From Protonemura montana (lineage: Eukaryota; Arthropoda; Insecta; Plecoptera; Nemouridae): DNA of 64,000 nt. A program made the position numbers and the translations under genes. This document shows positions 30,055 to 40,857 of this stretch, piece after piece (position 1 is the first letter of the stretch; every line of letters begins with the position of its first letter). The DNA is taken from assembly GCA_947568835.1 (NCBI GenBank), contig OX387603.1, forward strand, positions 25,692,651-25,756,650, read 5' to 3'. The notes beneath the pieces are model-generated. The model had not been told where the DNA came from. It did not search any database and was given only the letters and a program-made list of their open reading frames with translations.

Positions 30055-30630
30055 ATGCGCCGGCTCTGGCTTCTCGCCTGCCTTCTCGCCACAACAGAGT
30101 CGATTAGCTTTCAGCCTCACTTCACCATCCAGAGCCACGATACCAAAGGTTATCTGTACATCGCCGACCCCTCGACCTCGCAAGAAAATGCCAGCGTGTT
30201 TGTCGCCAGCCAAGAGCACGCCCTCAAGGTCACTGACTTACTAAACTCGATGTTCGTGCTGAACTGGAACGACGCCGGCTTCGCCAGCATCACGTGCGCC
30301 GCCAACAACCTGTCGTTGACGGCGACCATCCCCTTGCCGGACGACCAGGTCAACTTTGTGCCCGTGACGGCGACGAGGTCGATCACAGATGCCTCGTGGT
30401 GGGCGCTGGGAACCATATCGTGGGACCCCAACGCGAGGGAGACGATGTTCATTATCAACCGCATGTCCTCAGACTTCATGTTTGTGCTGAAAAACAACAC
30501 AAACGGCGTCGGGAAGGCGATGACCACGCGTCATGTCAAGGATTTTGGGCTAAAGTCGACTCGCTGGATCATCGATGTCGTGGTGGCAGATGAAGAAAAT
30601 CAAGAACTCGAGGGGAATTCGAGCGATTAG
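30055..30630 (+). CDS. secreted protein, paralogue 1 (191 aa)
   Basis: Uninterrupted frame. MRRLWLLACLLATTESIS is a signal peptide. Residues 23-173 form one domain: HFTIQSHDTKGYLYI, FVLNWN, WALGTISWDPNARETMFIIN, DFMFVLKN and TTRHVKDFGLKSTRWII. The spaced 'YLY..', 'LxWN', 'W.IG.ISW' and 'RWI' blocks suggest an all-beta, perhaps beta-trefoil, secreted domain, but I do not recognise a named family. Sequons N45, N85, N147 and N188. Acidic C-terminal tail. AATAAA at 30735-30740. The neighbour at 32661 is a tandem paralogue in the same direction. The overlapping minus-strand frame is a shadow. Confidence 0.85.
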   Translation: MRRLWLLACLLATTESISFQPHFTIQSHDTKGYLYIADPSTSQENASVFVASQEHALKVTDLLNSMFVLNWNDAGFASITCAANNLSLTATIPLPDDQVNFVPVTATRSITDASWWALGTISWDPNARETMFIINRMSSDFMFVLKNNTNGVGKAMTTRHVKDFGLKSTRWIIDVVVADEENQELEGNSSD

Positions 30631-30734
30631 TTCACTCTCTTACCTCGCTTCTCCAGCGCCGACCTGCGTGGTGCACGGTGGAGGCGATGGTTGAACATCG
30701 TGCCGGACGGCAACCAGGAAGAGAAATGCTTTTT

Positions 30735-30740
30735 AATAAA
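30735..30740 (+). promoter_or_regulatory. poly(A) signal, paralogue 1
   Basis: AATAAA 105 bases after the stop of the 191-residue protein. Confidence 0.65.
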
Positions 30741-30759
30741 CTCTCTCGAAGCCGACTCA

Positions 30760-32070
30760 AGTATTTAGCTTGTCCAGCTGGAATCACACCTTTATAATGC
30801 AATGTTGCTATTCAAAGGAACAAAGGAACAATGGCATGCCAAACGAACTATAGCTTTCTTATAACAAGACATCTTGCTAGCATGATACTGAATTCAGTCA
30901 AGAAGAGACATTTGTTTTAAAAATTTCACCAAAGTTCTTGAAATATGTTCAAAAAAAAAGTAATTTTGAAACACCATTACAGCGATGTACAAGAAAATAA
31001 AATACAAATTTTAATCGATTGTCTAAATGATTTCTTAGCCTTGCTACTAATGTGCATCAAACCATCCTGTTACAGTGTTTCCTTTGAATAGACTTTCATA
31101 AAACCTTCAGTCGCCCTTCCTTTATTTTTGGTAGGAACCGTTTGACACAAAATATGAGTCCTGAGGTGCTCTAGGCCATTAAATACACTTGACATGCCGT
31201 TCCTGACAACGGATCGGCCGGCGCGTGCACCTTTCGCCAATTGGCACACCGAGAAGATGCCGGCAAAGACGCCGAGGTTATGCCCGTGGGTTTACGAGGC
31301 TCGACACGAACCCCGACCAGACCACGCTCAGGTGTCAGGTGCGACCCGTCGCGCACGTGCGCGACGCCGATAAAAACCAGTGCAGCGCACCGACGACGCG
31401 CTCCATTGGACTCCACGACGTCCGCGCCTGCGTTGCGAAAACAACCGGCGGCTCGACACGACCCCACGGCGTTAAGCTACAATGCGCATGGCCGATCTTC
31501 GGCTGGGTGACCACTATCCGGTGTCAAGCCCCAGGGTCATGGGATTGAGGATACTTTTGGAGCCTTTTGGTAGGTTCTTCGACAGGTGTACGCTACGTGC
31601 CGGCACTTGGCTTCCCCTCCTCGCTCTATGTTAGGTTAGGTTCTTCAACATCACTTACTCATTCATGGCCATAGAACCAGTGCTACAGATATTGCAAAAT
31701 AAAACACAACAATTTGGAGCTGCATCCTTTGGATTGGTAACATTACCATTGCCAAACCATTACCAAATCGTCATGCCACCAGCAAAGATTGTCCATACAT
31801 CACTCCCTTCAGAGCATAGGAACCGCGGCTGCCGTCGACGATGGCGGAGCGTCGAAAGGGAAAACACAGCTGCTTCAAAACCGCAAAACAGAGCACGCCG
31901 TCAAGCGACCAACGCCCAATGAACAGAGTCGTTAAGAGGCTAGCACCTCGTTTCGCCCGCGTCGCATGATCGGGCTCGCGACTATCACCGCCGGGCCTCG
32001 ACGAGTACCCGTTTAACGCCTCTATTGTTTACGGTGCTGACGTCAGGCGCGCCGAGCGGCGACGTCGCGG
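30760..32070. other. spacer between paralogues; SINE remnant
   Basis: No gene seen. A sense SINE remnant lies at 31555-31690 (TTCTTCGACAGGTGTACGCTACGTGCCGGCAC ... TAGAACCAGTGC). The frames at 31171-31548 on both strands lack support. Confidence 0.5.
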
Positions 32071-32081
32071 ACGCTTTTGTT

Positions 32082-32087
32082 TATAAA
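32082..32087 (+). promoter_or_regulatory. TATA box of paralogue 2
   Basis: TATAAA preceded by a GC-rich stretch and followed about 65 bases later by donor CTG|GTGAGT (32149), giving a short non-coding first exon near 32112-32148. Confidence 0.6.
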
Positions 32088-32148
32088 GACAGGTGAATGT
32101 AAACACTTGGGGCCAGGAGGACGACGACACAATCGCAGCCGACTTCTG

Positions 32149-32635
32149 GTGAGTACGGCTGCTGCGCGTCAACATTCTAGAAGGCCGGGGAGCGCTGTTT
32201 TACAAACATGCGAGGCTTTTGTTGTAGTTTTTTTAGCGACGTTCTGGGAAAAGTTGTCGCGCATGTGTAATTAGCATTCAGTTGTTGCCCAAACAGCGGG
32301 TTTTGTTTTAAATCGAGGAGAATAGAGTAACATATTATGCATTCCGTGGTGTTGATATTGCTGCAGCCAATCAGAGTGCTGGAGTGCTATTGATGATTTA
32401 AGGTTTTTTTTTATGTTTTCATTCACGACAAGATAAAATCCCCAATTATGTAAGAGGTTTTTTTGGAAAATATTTAAAAAGGCAAAAACCGACATCACGG
32501 TAAATTTCCACTGGACTAGTTTCGCATTTTGAGGTAATCTCATTGAAAGGAAGGTCTAGCCGGTGTATTTTTCATCAACCCTTGAGTGTCCCAAAGCTTC
32601 CTCCAATCACAGTCTTACCACCGACTAACAATCAG
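32149..32635 (+). other. probable 5'UTR intron of paralogue 2
   Basis: Donor GTGAGT at 32149; acceptor TAACAATCAG ending 32635 (an alternative AG ends at 32612). The ATG at 32661 follows 25 bases later. The interior is AT-rich. Confidence 0.5.
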
Positions 32636-32660
32636 CCCTCAAACACAGACCAACGCCGAC

Positions 32661-33557
32661 ATGCCGCTCATCCGCCAGCTCCTACTTCTCGTCGTCGCTG
32701 TCGTGGTCGTCGCGACGCCAGATCAAGACCTCTCCTCTGGGTATAACGAGCAACCTTACGCTCTGGCACCAGAGGCGCAAGCCGAAGTGCAAACCCGCGC
32801 CGGTGCGGTGAACACCACCCGGCAGAAGGCCGCGTTCCGCTCCTCTAAACCGGGCGTGCGCAGCAAGTCCACCGAACCAAAGGTCAACGTAACGCCGATT
32901 AGCGACCTGCTCAACGCCTCCATCCCTGAGCCAGTGCGCAACGCCGAAGTCGACCAACTCTCCGTGTCGGAGCGACAGAATCAAGTCAGCCCATTGGTCG
33001 GCAACAATGTCGGCAACAATGGCCCGAACGACTTCGGTGGAGGCCTCTACGAGCCGCAACCACTTCCCGGGGGAAGTTCCATGGCTGACACTCGTTTCAC
33101 CATCCAGAACGTCTTCTCCGGCGAGTACCTCTACGTTGACGACTCCAAGGGCATCGACGACTCGGTCGTGCAGACCGGCAGCGTGGAGGCAATCCAGGCT
33201 CGCAACTCGAACCATGCGCTCTTCCGCTTGGACTGGAACGAGGACCTGAACGTGCGCATCGTGTGCGTGGACAACGACGTGATGCTGACAGGCACCCTCG
33301 CCCCCCACGTCGAGCAGCATCCCGTCGCGCCTGTCATCGCTTCGCGCACCCCGTCCGCCGCTTCCCTTTGGTCAATCGGCGAGATCTCTTGGGCGCCAGA
33401 TACTGGCGAGACCATGTTCATCATCAACCACAAGTATACCGACTTCCTGTTCGCCATCGGCGACCCCTCTAAGAAGAAGCCTGCGCTTACCACGCGCCAT
33501 GTTAAGTACTACGGACTGGCGAGGTCTCGGTGGATCGTGCGACCCTTCCACGACTAG
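32661..33557 (+). CDS. secreted protein, paralogue 2 (298 aa, extended N-terminus)
   Basis: Start chosen at ATG 32661 (MPLIRQLLLLVVAVVVVAT, a signal peptide) because the frame upstream is probably intron and UTR. Residues 20-143 are a low-complexity, charged and Asn/Gly-rich region absent from paralogue 1 (e.g. VGNNVGNNGPNDFGGG). Residues 146-295 are the shared domain: RFTIQNVFSGEYLYVDDS, LFRLDWN, SLWSIGEISWAPDTGETMFI, DFLFAIGD and TTRHVKYYGLARSRWIV. The single Cys (residue 202) corresponds in position to the Cys at 81 in paralogue 1. Function unknown. Upstream TATA and downstream AATAAA frame it. Coding GC is higher than in the surrounding spacer. Confidence 0.87.
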   Translation: MPLIRQLLLLVVAVVVVATPDQDLSSGYNEQPYALAPEAQAEVQTRAGAVNTTRQKAAFRSSKPGVRSKSTEPKVNVTPISDLLNASIPEPVRNAEVDQLSVSERQNQVSPLVGNNVGNNGPNDFGGGLYEPQPLPGGSSMADTRFTIQNVFSGEYLYVDDSKGIDDSVVQTGSVEAIQARNSNHALFRLDWNEDLNVRIVCVDNDVMLTGTLAPHVEQHPVAPVIASRTPSAASLWSIGEISWAPDTGETMFIINHKYTDFLFAIGDPSKKKPALTTRHVKYYGLARSRWIVRPFHD

Positions 33558-33674
33558 GCGTGCATCGGGTTCGAACACCTGCCAGGTCTTGGACAGTCCT
33601 GCCATGCTTTTAAATTATATTTTCATGTGACACATACGATGAACTTGTTTTATTTTCGGTATAGCCGTGTGCAC

Positions 33675-33680
33675 AATAAA
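33675..33680 (+). promoter_or_regulatory. poly(A) signal, paralogue 2
   Basis: AATAAA 118 bases after the stop codon. Confidence 0.65.
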
Positions 33681-33689
33681 GGCGGAACT

Positions 33690-34115
33690 CGTAATTTAAA
33701 CTTATCCTAAGGCAATCAGGGGCCGGTATTGTTGAGCAGACAGAAACGTCCATAAAAACGTTAAAAAGGCAGTCTTTTGTCTGCAAACGTGATCCTCTTT
33801 GCAGCGTTTTTTGGTGTTTTTGAAGCGTGGATAATAGCAAAAGTGTTATTGGGAGTTCGAAAAAATTTGACAAATCAGCGAAAATGGGTAAAAAAAATAC
33901 AAACGCTTCGATACCTAGATACAATTCCAAGGTTACTTGTCAAGGTCAGTTATTGCGGTCACTCCCACAACCAATCCATTTGTTTTTATGGCATTTACCG
34001 TGAATGGCACGTCGAAACCGCCTTCACGGACTTTGGTTAATCACCTCGACATGGAAGTCGTTAATTCGGTACTGTACCGATGTCCGACTGTTACCATACT
34101 GGAGCGTGAGGCACG
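33690..34115. other. no gene seen
   Basis: AT-rich spacer before the MITE; short frames only. Confidence 0.45.
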
Positions 34116-34121
34116 CTTGGA

Positions 34122-34545
34122 CCGTTGAGTGTAGGTTATAGGTAGAGTTTCAACGTCAATGTTACAGTCTCTGCGTGAAAGATGGCCGCCAAATGACTAC
34201 CTTACCGACAAAAATGCAGAGTATTGGAACATCACGTTAAGTGGAGCCACTGTCGTATGAAATTTAATTTCGATATTTCTCGTAGGTTAACTCGCTTTTG
34301 AGACTTTTCATGCTCAAAAAATCTCCATCAATGTTTACCTCAACGATTGATATCCACGTAACGATATTATAAAGCGAGTAACCTACGAGAAATATCGAAA
34401 TTAAATTTCATACGACAGTGGCTCCACTTAACGTGATGTTCCGGTACTCTGCATTTTTGTCGGTAAGGTAGTCATTTGGCGGCCATCTTTCACGCAGAGA
34501 CTGTAACATTGACGTTGAAACTCTACCTATAACCTACACTCAACG
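34122..34545. mobile_element. 424-bp palindromic MITE, copy 2
   Basis: Same ends and arms as copy 1, with the loop in the opposite orientation (CCATCAATGTTTACCTCAACGATTG). Exact 6-bp target duplication CTTGGA at 34116-34121 and 34546-34551. Confidence 0.94.
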
Positions 34546-34726
34546 CTTGGAGGTATGCCTAGCACGTTGCAGCAACTGCCAATGCCGCTCCGGCATGTAG
34601 GCGAGGGACCATTTCTGTGCCGAACCACAAAGAGATCTTGATGGACCTGTTTGCCAAAACAGTGTGTGGACATCGGGGTACCAATGGCATTGAGTTAAAG
34701 GCTGACCATTAGGTTAACAGGCTTAT

Positions 34727-34994
34727 TCAGAGTTGCCAGCGATATTATTAAACTGCCTTTACCGACTTAATAGCAATTGCCACAAGGTCATGTCACCGTC
34801 TTCTTGCGTGTGAACACTTTTTATTTCGCTATTTCTTGCAGATTACTCGCATTTTGGACTGATTCGACAATTGATTAACATTCATCGAGTCGTTTTTTTA
34901 TTGCAAATGTTTTTATTGCGATGGCAGCTACCACTACAACGCGGGCTCGGTTGCTCAGTAGAACGTCTAACATCAGCGCTGAAACTTTGACTCA
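34727..34994 (+). repeat. TIR element, diverged copy
   Basis: Left end TCAGAGTTGCCAGCGATATT, right end CATCAGCGCTGAAACTTTGACTC, with GATTACTCGCATTTTGGACTG and GATGGCAGCTACCACTACAACGC between. Confidence 0.65.
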
Positions 34995-34999
34995 TTATT

Positions 35000-36490
35000 T
35001 ACCTACAGGTTTCCCATGCGAGTTTGAAATTCAAACACTAGATGACCACAATTTCAGGAGGGCCGTGGCGTGTTCGATGACGTCACTCTCACCTATTAAT
35101 GATGCACGACCACAGCCCGGCGGAAGTGCGCTGTTGACCGGAGCGCTCCAAGGGCCCGTGACAAACAAGTGCATTGTTTTGGTGGAGGGAGGTACAAGCA
35201 GCGGGCTCGGCCCACTCGACGCTCTCCATGGCCGCGACGTGACGTCATGCAGGGGGGAAGCCGATTTGCATAACTGCCCGTCGTTACGTCGAATGCCTAC
35301 ATAGCCGTTGCACTCTTATGCCCGTTGCCTCGCCATTGGTCAGCTTTGCAATCCACGGCTCGTGCGATTCCACTCATTTGCTGTAGTCAGCTTTTCAATG
35401 GATAGCCGTTTGCATTTATTGGATATTTTTATGGGCCTCTTGAAATGTATTTGGTATTTACATAATGTTTGCAATAGCAAATATGTAATACCTACTCGGC
35501 AAAGAGCCAGCAGAGGCATTGGTTTAACGGCGTTGATGCATGAGAACATACCCCATTCTGAAGGGTAGGCAGGGAATACAGGTATTAACATCACGTGCAA
35601 TTTCAGCAACCAATAAACCGTGTTTGACTATAATTCGAAGAGATACCGTCATCTCCTATGTTGCTCAAGTCGTGCTAAACGCCCCCCCCCCCCCCCCTAA
35701 ATATAAAGTCGCAGCAAAACAACGCGCTATATTTCCGTAGCGTCATACCATAAGATTGAAATAATTAAATTTGCTCCCTACCAACCCCTAAAAACGCCCC
35801 TAAAGCAAAGAACGCGGAAATTAAACCCCACGCTCGTATCTCCGCCAGAAAGCTCGACGGTAGTAAACATTGTCTCCGCTGCGAGCGCCAGTGTCCGCAA
35901 ACAAAGACATCGCTTTGCATCCGCCAGGCGGTGGCGCGAACGCAATCACGAAGGCGGTGGTACGTTCGGTCAGGGTCACCCGAGACCAGATAGCGATCAG
36001 TCACCGCCTTCTCACTATCTTCCCGCACGTTCTTCTGGTTTCTCACCGCCTGGAGCTCCAGTTGGCATGGATACGTGGTAAACACGGTGCATCGTACCAG
36101 TCTTGATATAGTTACACTCTTGCCGTTACTATGGTAACAAAACAAAGCAGTTAAGTCTTTTGTTCACGGCACACGTAGTAGCCAGCTATGGCCATGTAGA
36201 TAGAAAAGTACTTTTACTTTCCGAAGAGTTGTGTTGCGTACTCATGCGCCGTGCGTAATGCAGCGCGTTCCAGTCTGCAATTTATCGTGTGGTCTTGCGG
36301 GCCGTGTACGGGGGCCGCACGCGCGAAGCCCGCAGTTGTCGTTCCTGTCGCAAGCAGCCCCTGCACGCTAGTGTCGCAGGGGTTGTAATTTCTCCACGAA
36401 ACGTTATTTACCAATTCGTTATACAACCGGAATTAACCTACGAGACCAACTTTCCAGCAATTGAATATTTTGTCACGTCTATTTTTGTTG
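35000..36490. other. no gene seen
   Basis: Spacer with a C16 tract (35682-35697). Frames at 34921-35304 and 35765-36145 (minus) show no motif or splice support. Confidence 0.4.
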
Positions 36491-36494
36491 TGAC

Positions 36495-37386
36495 CGAACG
36501 GTTTGGCGAGTTGGTAACACTGGTTCTCGTTAGATCACTGACGTTAAGCAACACTGCACTGGGTCAGGTATTGGATGGGTGACCTCATACACATGACCAG
36601 TTCTGTTCGGGAGAGAGGTTGGAGGGATGAAAGTTAAGCAACACTGCGCTGAGTCAGGTATTGGATGGGTGACCATCATACACATGACCAGTTCTGTTCG
36701 GGAGAGAGGTTGGAGGAATGAAAGTTAAGCAACACTGCGCTGAGTCGGGTATTGGATGGGTGACCATCATACACATGACCAGTATTGTTCGGGAGAGAGG
36801 TTGGAGGGATGAAAGTTAAGCAACACTGCGCTGGGTCAGGTATTGAATGGGTGACCATCATACACATGACCAGTTCTGTTCGGGAGAGAGGTTGGAGGGA
36901 TGAAAGTTAAGCAACACTGCGCTGGGTCAGGTATTGGATGGGTGGCCATCATACACATGACCAGTTCTGTTCGGGAGAGAGGTTGGAGGGATGAAAGTTA
37001 AACAACACTGCGCTGAGTCAGGTATTGGATGGGTGACCATCATACACATGACCAGTTCTGTTCGGGAGAGAGGTTAGAGGGATGAAAGTTAGTACAGAAA
37101 CTTCACTCGCCTTGCTTATCAACCTCTCGACAGCATGTATTTGTGGAGGAATCCTGTTGTTCGAGTTGTACCGTCCTTCGGAAGGGACGTTAAGCCGGTG
37201 GTCCCCTTGGTGCTCTTCGACAGGAGTAGGCTACGTGCCGGCACCGGGTTTCCCCTCCTCCCTTCTAGGCTAGTTTAGGTTCATCATCATCCTCATCATC
37301 ATCCACTCATTCACCGACGCTTTAGACCAGTGCCGCAGGGCAAGATGTCAAAACAGTGCGTCGTTAAACACCATAAATCAATCAAT
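36495..37386 (+). mobile_element. 5S-derived SINE with six tandem heads
   Basis: Starts GACCGAACGGTTTGGCGAG; six TTAAGCAACAC or TTAAACAACAC motifs at ~90-bp spacing (36545 to 36998), then the normal transition GAAAGTTAGTACAGAAACTT, full central domain and tail GTTAAACACCATAAATCAATC. Confidence 0.93.
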
Positions 37387-37389
37387 TAG

Positions 37390-39070
37390 TTTTTTTTTGT
37401 AGGCAATCCAGAGGAAAACTCAGTTAAAGAGATAAGGCATGTTTTAGGGTGAAGGGTTTAAAGAATGGAAGGAAGGATGCTAATCTTCAGGCAGAAAACA
37501 AGTGGATTTGTTCGAAATTTGAATGAGAAACATAAAACTTACGTTCCTTGTAGGGTATTTACCTTGCCACAAAATAAAATTTGTATTCACCTCTTAAAGG
37601 TAGCATAGCTCTAGTGGCTTTGATAGCAAATTACCAAACTGTCCATCAATTGGACAGTCCCACGCCAGGCACGGCACACTGCCCTCTTCGCACAACCACG
37701 CGTCTCGTCGCAAATCCCGCGGACTTTGGAAGGCAGTGCGCGGACGAATCTCGGTGCCGTGTTTTCCGGCAGCCCGGTCGATAAAGTGACAACTTTATTT
37801 CCGACGCGTGCATCCCAGCATCTTGGAGAGAGACAGCGCTAGATGGACCGACGTGCGATAGACAGAGACAGACAAGTCGACGTGGAGTCGTGCCAACATT
37901 TCACTGAGAATAGCGATTTTGTTTGCTACTCGAGTTCTTTTTTTCCTTCATGTGTGTGTGTGTATGTGTGTAAAAGATGGGAACACAAAAAAAAAGAAGA
38001 CAGCAGCAGTTTTGTTGAGAAATGCGATCTGGATTCGCGCGATCGGAGAGCGTGACGTCGAATTCGATGGGGATTTAATTTGTGCTCAAAGGGGCCGACT
38101 TCGGGCCCGTGCCCGTCGCTAGTCAGGGCTGTCTGGTTCGTTCGCGTTGGTGATTGGCAGCTTTCGGTCTCGTGTTAACCTGGAACAAATGCCAAGCAAC
38201 AACCACATTCTCGTTGATCTGATGTGTCTCGAGCATTTCTCCAGGCAAAATGTGATTAAATTGGTTGTTCCCTCTTTTGTTCTGTTGTTTCACATCGTGG
38301 TGACTTGGTAATTCAAGTCCAGTGCCCCGTGGATAGCACGGCCTGGGTAACAGCTTCTTGGGGTACACGTCCAGAGCCCGCTGGACCCAACCGGAGCTCG
38401 CCACGGCCGAACGGATGCCCACATCTTTTATGCATGCTTCGAAACACAATACCCATGTAAACAGCTGACACGCTGGCTAAAAACAACGAATTTAGAAAGG
38501 TCCAAGATTTTGAAGTGACTTTGTTTCAGTTTTCTTCGCATTTCGAGTGAAATCTTTTCTATTTTACTCCATAAAAACTTCTTTTATTTTGCCTCTTGGC
38601 CATCGTTGCTATAAAATCTATTTTCTCCCAAACTGACATCTCCAAATCGGCACTTTAAGCTGTCTATGAACGCTGCAGCAATTTCTCTTCGCGAATAAAA
38701 GAAAATAAAGCAAAAAATTCGATCCTCGACAAATACCTGGAGCTCCGCAACAACACCCTCGTTGTGTGGCTTGCGCCCTGTATCTTTATCATTTCGGACG
38801 AGTTAATTTTTCCAACTTGCTGCGACCGCGACACGAACCCGGGACAACAAGCCACCAATAAACAAGCCGTGCGTGGCTCAGCCTGCTTGATCCCGTTAGC
38901 GAGCGACGGTGATCCTGTGGATCAGTCGAGCGCCCCTGGCGGCCGGGCGACGAAGCTGCTGCCACCGCCACAGCGATTTATGCGTCTAGCAGGCGGTGCT
39001 CGAAGCTGCGAGGGCCAAGAGAATTCGGTGCAGTGTGGAGGTGCCGGGTCATGTTTTAAGAAGCGGGTGA
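37390..39070. other. no gene seen
   Basis: Spacer. A 108-codon minus frame (38123-38449) reads protein-like in places (VASSGWVQRALDVYPKKL) but has no start, splice or family support. A (GT)n-like tract is at 37953-37972. Confidence 0.35.
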
Positions 39071-39074
39071 TTAT

Positions 39075-39815
39075 TGTTGGATGATGATGAACCATGCCTA
39101 GACTAAAAGGGTGAATGAAACCCCGGTGCTGTTACGTAGCCATAGCTATAGGAGAACACCAAAGAGTCCACCGGCTTAACGTCCCTTCCGACAGACAGTA
39201 CAACGCGAATAATAGGATTCCTCCACAAATCCATGCTGTCGAGAGGTTGATAAGCAAGGCGAGTAAATTTGTTGAACTAGCTTTCATCCCTCCAGCCTCT
39301 CTCCCGAACAGAACTGGTCATGATTCTATACCGAACGGTTTGACGTGTCGAGAACACCGGTTCTCGTTAGATCACCGAAGTTCAGACACACTGCGCTGGG
39401 TCAGGTATTGGATGGGTGACCATCATACACATGACCAGTTCTGTTCGGGAGAGAGGTTGGAGGGATGAAAGTTAGTACAGCAACTTTACTCGCCTTGATT
39501 ATCAACTTCTCGACGGCATGGATTTGTGGAGGAATCCTGCTGTTCGCGTTGTACCATCCTTCGGAAGGGACGTTAAGCCGGTGGTCCCCTTGGTGCTCTT
39601 CGACAGGAGTAGGCTACGTGCCGGCACCGGGTTTCCCCTCCTCCCTTCTATGCTAGGTTAAATTCATCACCATCCACTCATTCACCGACGCCATAAGACC
39701 AGTCTCGCATGACCAGATGTCAAAACAGTGCATCGTTAAACACCACAAATCAATCAATCATGATTCTATGATGGTCACTTTTCCAATACCTGACCCAGCG
39801 CAGTACTGCTTTAAA
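39075..39815 (-). mobile_element. older 5S-derived SINE interrupted by a younger one
   Basis: Minus-strand body and heads at 39075-39329, continued at 39759-39815 (GATGGTCACTTTTCCAATACCTGACCCAGCGCAGTACTGC). The break is the insertion at 39330-39758. Confidence 0.88.
39330..39758 (+). mobile_element. complete 5S-derived SINE with exact target duplication
   Basis: 429 bp from ACCGAACGGTTTGACGTGTC to CACCACAAATCAATCAAT, flanked by CATGATTCTAT at 39319-39329 and 39759-39769 (11 bp, identical). This defines both ends of the family: 5S-like head with box A (AAGTTCAGACACACTG here) and box C (GGATGGGTGACC), body, central domain CCTTCGGAAGGGACGTTAAG to GGCACCGGGTTTCCCC, and a LINE-like tail ending (CAAT)n. 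Pol III transcription and LINE-driven insertion are inferred from this structure. Confidence 0.95.
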
Positions 39816-39839
39816 CTGGACTTTTAGCTCCACTTTGCT

Positions 39840-40140
39840 CGGCCAGATATTGGATGGGTGAGCATCATACACATAACCAGCTCCTTTCATGAGATAGGTT
39901 GAAGGTATTGGACATTAGTTCAACAACTTCACTCTCCTTGCTGATCAACATCTCGACAGCATGGTTTTGTGGAGGAATCCTGCTGTTCTAGTCGTAAATG
40001 TATTCTGAAATTATATTATGCCAGCCGTTCTCTTGGTGCCTTTCGACAAAAGTAGGCTATGTGCCGGTACCTAGCTTTCCACCCTCCCTTCTGGATCCGG
40101 TTAAGTTCATCATCACCCTTATCATCATCCATTTATCTGA
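39840..40140 (+). mobile_element. 5S-derived SINE, diverged
   Basis: GATATTGGATGGGTGAGCATC to CACCCTTATCATCATCC; head half kept, tail lost. Confidence 0.8.
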
Positions 40141-40399
40141 TATTCGAGCCCGACTAAGCCCTATAGCCAGCTAAACCAAGCCAATCTCACGGCCCCGGTG
40201 TAAATCAGTTCCCCAAAAACCGAGCTCGTTGACAATGGACGCCACTGCACACTGGTTCCCAATGAATGATGACGTCACTGCCGTGCCCACCCAGTGTCGC
40301 GCGTTGCGGGTAATGAACACACTAGCGCTGATAGCGGCGCACTAAGTAATTATCAAACTAATTACATCGCGGCTAATTTATCACCGAATTCTGGCTCTT

Positions 40400-40460
40400 T
40401 CTCTCTCGCGAGAGAGAGAAAAAGAGAGAAGAACAGAGAGAGAGAGAAGGAAGGAGAGAA
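40400..40460. repeat. GA-rich low-complexity tract
   Basis: CTCTCTCGCGAGAGAGAGAAAAAGAGAGAAG and following GAGA repeats. The short frames across it are artefacts. Confidence 0.85.
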
Positions 40461-40857
40461 CGCGGACCTCGGCATTGTGGAAACCGCGCTGCTCGTCTTT
40501 GTTTTCCGCGAGACAACATAGCAAGACCGCATCCTGGGGGCAGTGTTTCACTCGAGAGCAAAGACGGAGATCTAAGATGAAGTTAAAATGTTGCAGTCGA
40601 GGGGGTAGCGTCGAGGGTAGCGTCTTGGGGGCCGCGACGACGTAGAAAAAGCAATGAATTTCAAAAATCTTTCGCCCGGTCTTCTTTAAACCTCTTTGCT
40701 AATGGCTTTCTCGCAACTTTATTTCACTGTTGGCCAAACTAGTTTTTTATTGCGTCGTTATCGCAATTGAACATTAAGTTCTGAAACCCGTTATATTAAA
40801 TTAATAACTTAAATAGTGCACTTTGGTATGGTACCTTTCATCGCCCGATATCTAGCA

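Noticed and set aside
32682..33320. 212-codon minus-strand frame
   Set aside because: Antisense shadow of the secreted-protein paralogue at 32661-33557, which has signal peptide, conserved blocks and poly(A) signal.
38123..38449. 108-codon minus frame with protein-like stretches
   Set aside because: No family motif, no acceptable splice acceptor upstream, and no initiation context; left as spacer.
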